Positions 7,181 to 11,128 of a stretch of DNA of 11,128 nt are shown here, piece after piece (within the stretch, counting starts at the first letter, position 1; every line of letters starts with the position of its first letter). Location: positions 1-11,128 of the forward strand of contig RFSP01000039.1 of the NCBI GenBank assembly GCA_009923895.1, in the 5' to 3' direction. The translations under genes and the position numbers were made by a program. The notes beneath the pieces are model-generated. The model did not search any database and was not told the DNA's origin. It was given only the letters and a program-made list of their open reading frames with translations. This stretch comes from Betaproteobacteria bacterium (GTDB lineage: Bacteria > Pseudomonadota > Gammaproteobacteria > Burkholderiales > Burkholderiaceae_C).

Positions 7181-8131
7181 TCACACGTCAGTGACGACCT
7201 CGTCGCGCAGGGCCAAGGCCCCAGCGGACACCAACTCCATCACGAAGGCGGCGCACCACTCGCCCACGGCGGGTTGTGCGCGACGCCCGAATCGCTCCCA
7301 CAGCCCCACCACATAGGGCGTGGTCGAAGCCCAAGCCAGCAGTTCTTGCAGGGGCTGCGTGCGAACTTCCATGACGTGGTACTTGATCAGCACCTTCACG
7401 GCATGGCGGGCATGCCTCAGTGGGTCGGCCTGAAAGCTGGCCAATCGCGATCGCGCACGATCCAAGGCTTGGTCCACATCGGTGAACGCTGAACCATGGC
7501 CAGGAATCACCACCTTCACCGGCAACGAGGCAATCAAGTCCAACACCGCCGCCACGTCGTCAAAGCCGGGTTCTCCGGCCACCTCGGGGAACACCACCCC
7601 AAAGCCGTTTTCCCACAAAGCATCGGCCGACAGCAACACCCCGCCGGCGCGGTCAAAGAGCATCACCGAGTCAGGATCATGCCCGGGGGCGCGCAGCACC
7701 TCCCAGTCGCGCCCGCCCGCGCGCAAGGGCCGATCCACACCCACTTCGCCCTGGGCCTCGAACCGTGCGCAGCGCTGACCCGTTTGCACATACGTCAACC
7801 GATCGTGGCGCCACTCTTGAACAGGCTCACGCATGCCCGGCGCCACCCACACCGGGCAGCCAAACGCCGATTGAATGCGCTCATTGCCACCACAATGGTC
7901 AGAGTGCAGGTGGGTGTTGACCACCAAGGCCAGCGGCTGCCCGCGCAAGGCGTGACGCACCAAGTCCACCGTCTGGTCGGCATGGTTGACATGGCTCGTG
8001 TCGACCAAGACCGCACCGGCCTCTGCAGCGGCGGGCTCAATGAGCACGTTGTTGCAAGACAACCAGCCCCGCTCGAAGAGGGTCATGCCCTCGAGTGATG
8101 GATGGTGACCGATGTGGGAAGCCGCAGACAT
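7181..8131 (-). CDS. MBL-fold (metallo-beta-lactamase superfamily) metal-dependent hydrolase
   Basis: The 316-aa product has the metal-binding pattern of the superfamily: HLHSDH (His74, His76, Asp78, His79), His151 in APGHDPDS, Asp170 in LLSADALW and His212 in IPGHGSAF. Together these can hold two metal ions, usually zinc, for hydrolysis of an ester, thioester or similar bond. The MBL domain covers about residues 15-215, and a helical C-terminal extension of about 100 residues follows. That size is larger than glyoxalase II-like minimal forms. The substrate cannot be named from sequence. No signal peptide is visible, so it is probably cytoplasmic. ATG 8131 is supported by a GGAGG four bases upstream; the frame opens at 8194, but that extension is not conserved-looking. 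It diverges from the YcaQ-like gene with a 61-base gap. Confidence 0.9.
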   Translation of the reverse strand: MSAASHIGHHPSLEGMTLFERGWLSCNNVLIEPAAAEAGAVLVDTSHVNHADQTVDLVRHALRGQPLALVVNTHLHSDHCGGNERIQSAFGCPVWVAPGMREPVQEWRHDRLTYVQTGQRCARFEAQGEVGVDRPLRAGGRDWEVLRAPGHDPDSVMLFDRAGGVLLSADALWENGFGVVFPEVAGEPGFDDVAAVLDLIASLPVKVVIPGHGSAFTDVDQALDRARSRLASFQADPLRHARHAVKVLIKYHVMEVRTQPLQELLAWASTTPYVVGLWERFGRRAQPAVGEWCAAFVMELVSAGALALRDEVVTDV

Positions 8132-8135
8132 GTGG

Positions 8136-8140
8136 CCTCC
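8136..8140 (-). promoter_or_regulatory. Shine-Dalgarno that sets the MBL-fold hydrolase start
   Basis: On the minus strand GGAGG lies four bases before ATG 8131, a near-perfect ribosome site and the strongest in the window. It supports this start over the longer open frame beginning at 8194. Confidence 0.75.
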
Positions 8141-8192
8141 ATTGTCCGTCAATGCGCAGATGGCGTTGGCTCCACATGGCAATATGCCGCCC

Positions 8193-9284
8193 ATGACGCG
8201 CGCCCAAGATGAATTCAGTGCCCTGAGGTCTTACGCCGTGGCGCGGTCACTGTTTGCCCCAACCACGCTTTTGCGTGCAATTGAAAAGCTCGGTTTCGTG
8301 CAAGCAGATCCCATTCGCGCCCCCGCTCGCGCGCAAGACCTGACGCTGCGTCATCGCGTGAAGAACTATCGCGCGGGTGATCTGGAGCGGCACTACGCGC
8401 AGCTGCCCATCGAGGAGGACTTTTTTGTCAACTATGGCTTCTTGCCCCGCGCCACCCAAGCCTTGATGCATCCGCGTGAGGGAACGCGCCCGTGGTCCAA
8501 GTCAAGGTGGGCTCAAGCGCACGAGGTTTTGGCGTTTGTCAGGGACAAAGGCGTGGTGCATCCACGTGACGTCGATGCCGAATTTCAGCATGGAAAGTCT
8601 CGCAACTGGTTCGGGGGGACGTCCAATGCCAGCACGCAGCTGCTCGACGGCATGCACTACCGAGGTCTGCTGCGCATCGCGAGCCGGCAAGGCGGCATCC
8701 GCCTTTATTCGGCACGTCCGGCGCCGCGCCACACGCCGGACCCCACGCAGGCCATGGATGCGTTGGTGGACGTGATCGTCCAAAAATATGCGCCGCTGCC
8801 ACAACGCTCGTTGTCGGAGCTGATCGGGCGACTTCGAAGCGCCGCGCCACAGTGGGCGGGTGAGCGTGCTGCGGCATGGGCCCGCGCCAAAGCGCGGCTG
8901 GCCTCAACGTGCATCAACGGCACGGTGTGGTACTGGCCGAGCAACGAGCGCCCGGCGTCGCCTCAATACGCAGCCCACGAATGCGTGCGGCTGCTCGCCC
9001 CCTTCGACCCCGTGGTCTGGGACCGCCGCCGGTTCGAAATGTTGTGGGGTTGGGCCTACCGCTTCGAGGCCTATACGCCAGCGGCCAAACGGGTGCGCGG
9101 CTATTACGCTCTACCGCTGCTGTGGCGAGACCAAGTCATCGGCTGGGGCAACCTCAGCGCCGCAGCGGGTGAACTTCATGCCGAGTTGGGCTACGTGACC
9201 GGCAAGGCCCCACGCAGTGCGGTATTTCGGCAGGGTCTGGACGAAGAATTGGAGCGCTTGCGCGTCTTTTTGCTTCAGCGTTGA
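8193..9284 (+). CDS. YcaQ-like winged-helix protein (HTH_42 / AlkZ-like DNA glycosylase family)
   Basis: The 363-aa product belongs to the HTH_42 family, which includes the bacterial DNA glycosylases AlkZ and YcaQ (AlkX). These remove bulky alkylated bases or unhook interstrand crosslinks. Near the N-terminus it has LGFVQADPI, in which Gln37-Ala-Asp39 matches the Q-x-D catalytic motif described for the YcaQ branch (AlkZ has Q-x-Q). DLTLRHRVKNY follows. Further on are LDGMHYRGLLRIASRQGG (a winged-helix element) and the conserved C-terminal blocks RLLAPFDPVVWDRRRFEML and YTPAAKRVRGYYALPLLW. The start is uncertain: ATG 8193 gives the family-like N-terminus, ATG 8184 or 8160 is possible, and an ATG at 8112 would overlap the divergent hydrolase gene. 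No clear Shine-Dalgarno is visible. The stop overlaps the convergent HAD gene. Activity on crosslinks is inferred from the motif. Confidence 0.82.
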   Translation: MTRAQDEFSALRSYAVARSLFAPTTLLRAIEKLGFVQADPIRAPARAQDLTLRHRVKNYRAGDLERHYAQLPIEEDFFVNYGFLPRATQALMHPREGTRPWSKSRWAQAHEVLAFVRDKGVVHPRDVDAEFQHGKSRNWFGGTSNASTQLLDGMHYRGLLRIASRQGGIRLYSARPAPRHTPDPTQAMDALVDVIVQKYAPLPQRSLSELIGRLRSAAPQWAGERAAAWARAKARLASTCINGTVWYWPSNERPASPQYAAHECVRLLAPFDPVVWDRRRFEMLWGWAYRFEAYTPAAKRVRGYYALPLLWRDQVIGWGNLSAAAGELHAELGYVTGKAPRSAVFRQGLDEELERLRVFLLQR

Positions 9285-10123
9285 CGCGCCTGCAGCAGGC
9301 GCTCAGACACCTCCGCAAATCCGCGCCCCCGCGCCGAGCGCGTGATGAAACGCGGCCAGGTGTGCAGGCGTTGCGCAAAGTCCATCAGATTGGCCACCCC
9401 CACGCTCAACGAAAAGTGGCCAAACATCAGTTGGTCGTTGGTAGAGTCGCCCACGTAGATCCATCGGTCGCACTCTGGGTCCAGCGCCCGTCCGAGCACC
9501 GATTGCACAATCCACCGGGCTCCACTGAGCTTGGTGTGGTCCCCGAACCATCCATTGATGTGAATGGAGCTGACGGTGGCATTCATGCCCTGCGCACGCA
9601 TGATGGAGACCACTTGCTCAATGGCCGCCTGGCCCAGATGGGCGAATTCGCTGTGGTCCACGGCAATGTCGGTGACGCGTCCGGCGCTGTCTTGCGCGAG
9701 GGTGGCACCCGGCACCTCTTGAAGGATCCGCTGCGCCACCTCGCGCAAACGCCGTGCGTTGTTCTCGCGGGTGAACGCATCTTGCACGTAATCGATCTGC
9801 AATCCGTCGTTCGGCTGGCCACGCTTGCGCAATGACACAGCCCCGTTCTCGGCCACGATGGCGGCCAAAGGCCATTCGCGGGCAAAGGGCTCACTCCAGC
9901 CCTGCGGCCGTCCGGTGATCGCAATGACCGGCACACCGGCACGGTTCAACTGCCCCAAAGCCTCCAGGGCGGCGTCCTCAATGCGACCGTCGGCGGTCAA
10001 GGTGTCGTCAATGTCGGTCAACACGCCCACCACTTGTGACAGCTCATCCAGAGGCACGTCATCCCAAGGCAACACCTGTGGCCAGGCGGACTCTGCGCGG
10101 CGGGGGCTCGAAGGGGGTTTCAT
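9275..10123 (-). CDS. HAD-IIB family hydrolase (Cof-like phosphatase)
   Basis: The 282-aa product shows the haloacid dehalogenase motifs in order: motif I VLTDIDDTLT (nucleophile Asp37 and acid/base Asp39), motif II AITGRP (Thr70), motif III Lys198 in HTKLSG, and motif IV VGDSTNDQLMF (Asp226, Asn229, Asp230). A cap of about 100 residues lies between motifs II and III, the C2B arrangement of HAD-IIB enzymes such as Cof, phosphomannomutase-like and sucrose-phosphate phosphatases. It probably dephosphorylates a sugar phosphate or similar small molecule in the cytoplasm; the substrate is not evident. ATG 10123 was chosen; the frame opens at 10249, but that part is antisense to the ahcY riboswitch and not protein-like. 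An AGGGG abuts the ATG, too close for an ideal ribosome site. The final 10 bases overlap the YcaQ-like gene on the other strand. Confidence 0.88.
   Translation of the reverse strand: MKPPSSPRRAESAWPQVLPWDDVPLDELSQVVGVLTDIDDTLTADGRIEDAALEALGQLNRAGVPVIAITGRPQGWSEPFAREWPLAAIVAENGAVSLRKRGQPNDGLQIDYVQDAFTRENNARRLREVAQRILQEVPGATLAQDSAGRVTDIAVDHSEFAHLGQAAIEQVVSIMRAQGMNATVSSIHINGWFGDHTKLSGARWIVQSVLGRALDPECDRWIYVGDSTNDQLMFGHFSLSVGVANLMDFAQRLHTWPRFITRSARGRGFAEVSERLLQARQR
9286..9302. terminator. Possible terminator hairpin at the YcaQ-like/HAD gene junction
   Basis: GCGCCTGC (9286-9293) and GCAGGCGC (9295-9302) are perfect inverted repeats around a single A, able to fold as a 7-bp stem with a CAG triloop. 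The hairpin begins one base after the stop of the YcaQ-like gene, inside the last codons of the HAD gene. There is no T-run, so its role as a terminator is uncertain. Confidence 0.35.
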
Positions 10124-10156
10124 CCCCTGAAGTCTGTCACAAGCCCACACCCACCC

Positions 10157-10184
10157 TGGGCAAACCCTGAGAACGTTGTACAAT
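10157..10184 (+). promoter_or_regulatory. ahcY: Probable ahcY promoter
   Basis: TACAAT at 10179-10184 matches five of six -10 positions. TGGGCA at 10157-10162, 16 bases before it, matches four of six -35 positions. The predicted start near 10190-10192 is directly before the first stem of the SAH riboswitch (10193), which supports the call. The -10 box lies within the palindrome TTGTACAA (10176-10183). Confidence 0.55.
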
Positions 10185-10192
10185 TCGGGGTT

Positions 10193-10260
10193 CCGAGGAG
10201 CGTTGCAACCTTGCCCAGAAGCAAGGCCAGGCTCGGACCTTTGATGCAACCGCGCTCACC
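10193..10260 (+). promoter_or_regulatory. SAH riboswitch (aptamer)
   Basis: The sequence matches the SAH riboswitch: CCGAGGAGCGTTGCAAC, then CAGGCTCGGAC, then GCAACCGCGCTCACC. CCGAG (10193-10197) pairs with CTCGG (10232-10236) as the first helix. CCTTGC (10209-10214) pairs with GCAAGG (10221-10226) as the internal hairpin. GAGC/GTTGC (10198-10206) pairs with GCAAC (10246-10250) and GCTC (10254-10257) to form the pseudoknot. This RNA class binds S-adenosylhomocysteine, rejects SAM, and raises expression of SAH-recycling genes when SAH accumulates. Its position, just after the probable transcription start and 84 bases before ahcY, is as expected. Confidence 0.93.
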
Positions 10261-10337
10261 CGCACGACACATTCGGCGTGGGTGGGTGGATACCTTCCCT
10301 CGACGAGGCGTGCGGGTTCCAGTTTTACAACGGAGCC
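10258..10337 (+). promoter_or_regulatory. Putative expression platform between the SAH aptamer and ahcY
   Basis: Two stems compete. ACCCGCACG (10258-10266), just after the aptamer pseudoknot strand, is perfectly complementary to CGTGCGGGT (10309-10317). GGTTCC (10315-10320) can pair with GGAGCC (10332-10337), which contains the ahcY ribosome site GGAG. The two stems share 10315-10317, so forming the first would weaken the second and free the ribosome site. No intrinsic terminator is visible, which suggests translational control. This is pairing read by eye, without folding energies. Confidence 0.45.
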
Positions 10338-10343
10338 TTTTGT

Positions 10344-11128
<785 letters not shown>

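Noticed and set aside
6054..7184. Long minus-strand open frame (376 codons) opposite metK
   Set aside because: metK on the other strand is unmistakable; the opposite frame is Val/Gly/Ala-rich without motifs.
8112..8192. Longer starts for the YcaQ-like gene (ATG 8112, 8160, 8184)
   Set aside because: 8112 would overlap the divergent MBL-fold gene, and the family N-terminus is reached from 8193. 8160 and 8184 cannot be fully excluded.
10124..10249. N-terminal extension of the HAD gene from ATG 10249
   Set aside because: It runs antisense through the SAH riboswitch and ahcY promoter, and the encoded residues do not resemble a protein domain.

Overview
This is a gene-dense, high-GC window whose gene content points to a beta-proteobacterium of the order Burkholderiales, most likely Comamonadaceae. 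The main reasons are the set of two lipid A acyltransferase genes next to dapF, a DUF484 gene, xerC and rlmI; their divergent arrangement with metK; and an ahcY gene behind a clear SAH riboswitch. The family assignment is inference from protein style and gene order, not from a database search. I see no IS element, prophage, CRISPR array, tRNA or rRNA. No gap between genes exceeds about 220 bases.

Layout. Bases 1-231 hold the C-terminal end of an Lrp/AsnC-type regulator that runs toward the minus-strand cluster. A minus-strand run of six genes, probably one operon, is read from 5786 down to 238: two divergent LpxL/HtrB-family acyltransferases, dapF, a DUF484 protein, xerC and rlmI. dapF and the DUF484 gene overlap by 4 bases. 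A 153-base divergent region (5787-5939) separates this run from metK, which has a GTG start. That region carries a perfect TATAAT box and a leader that can fold into several alternative stems, one of which pairs with the metK Shine-Dalgarno. metK is followed by a strong hairpin and then by a convergent metallo-beta-lactamase-fold hydrolase. Next comes a divergent YcaQ-like winged-helix (HTH_42) protein with the Q-x-D glycosylase motif. Its end overlaps a convergent HAD-IIB phosphatase by 10 bases. The window closes with a promoter, an SAH riboswitch with a plausible expression platform, and the first 261 codons of ahcY.

How the genes relate. metK makes S-adenosylmethionine (SAM), methyltransferases such as RlmI spend it, and ahcY removes the SAH left behind, so the two ends of the methyl cycle flank the right half of the window. 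The ahcY control element is a known type (SAH riboswitch, gene on when SAH is high). The metK leader matches no SAM-sensing RNA that I recognise and is the best candidate for something undescribed. The minus-strand run mixes envelope (acyltransferases, DapF) and chromosome or ribosome maintenance (XerC, RlmI) functions. The hydrolase, YcaQ-like and HAD genes between metK and ahcY have no visible link to the methyl cycle.
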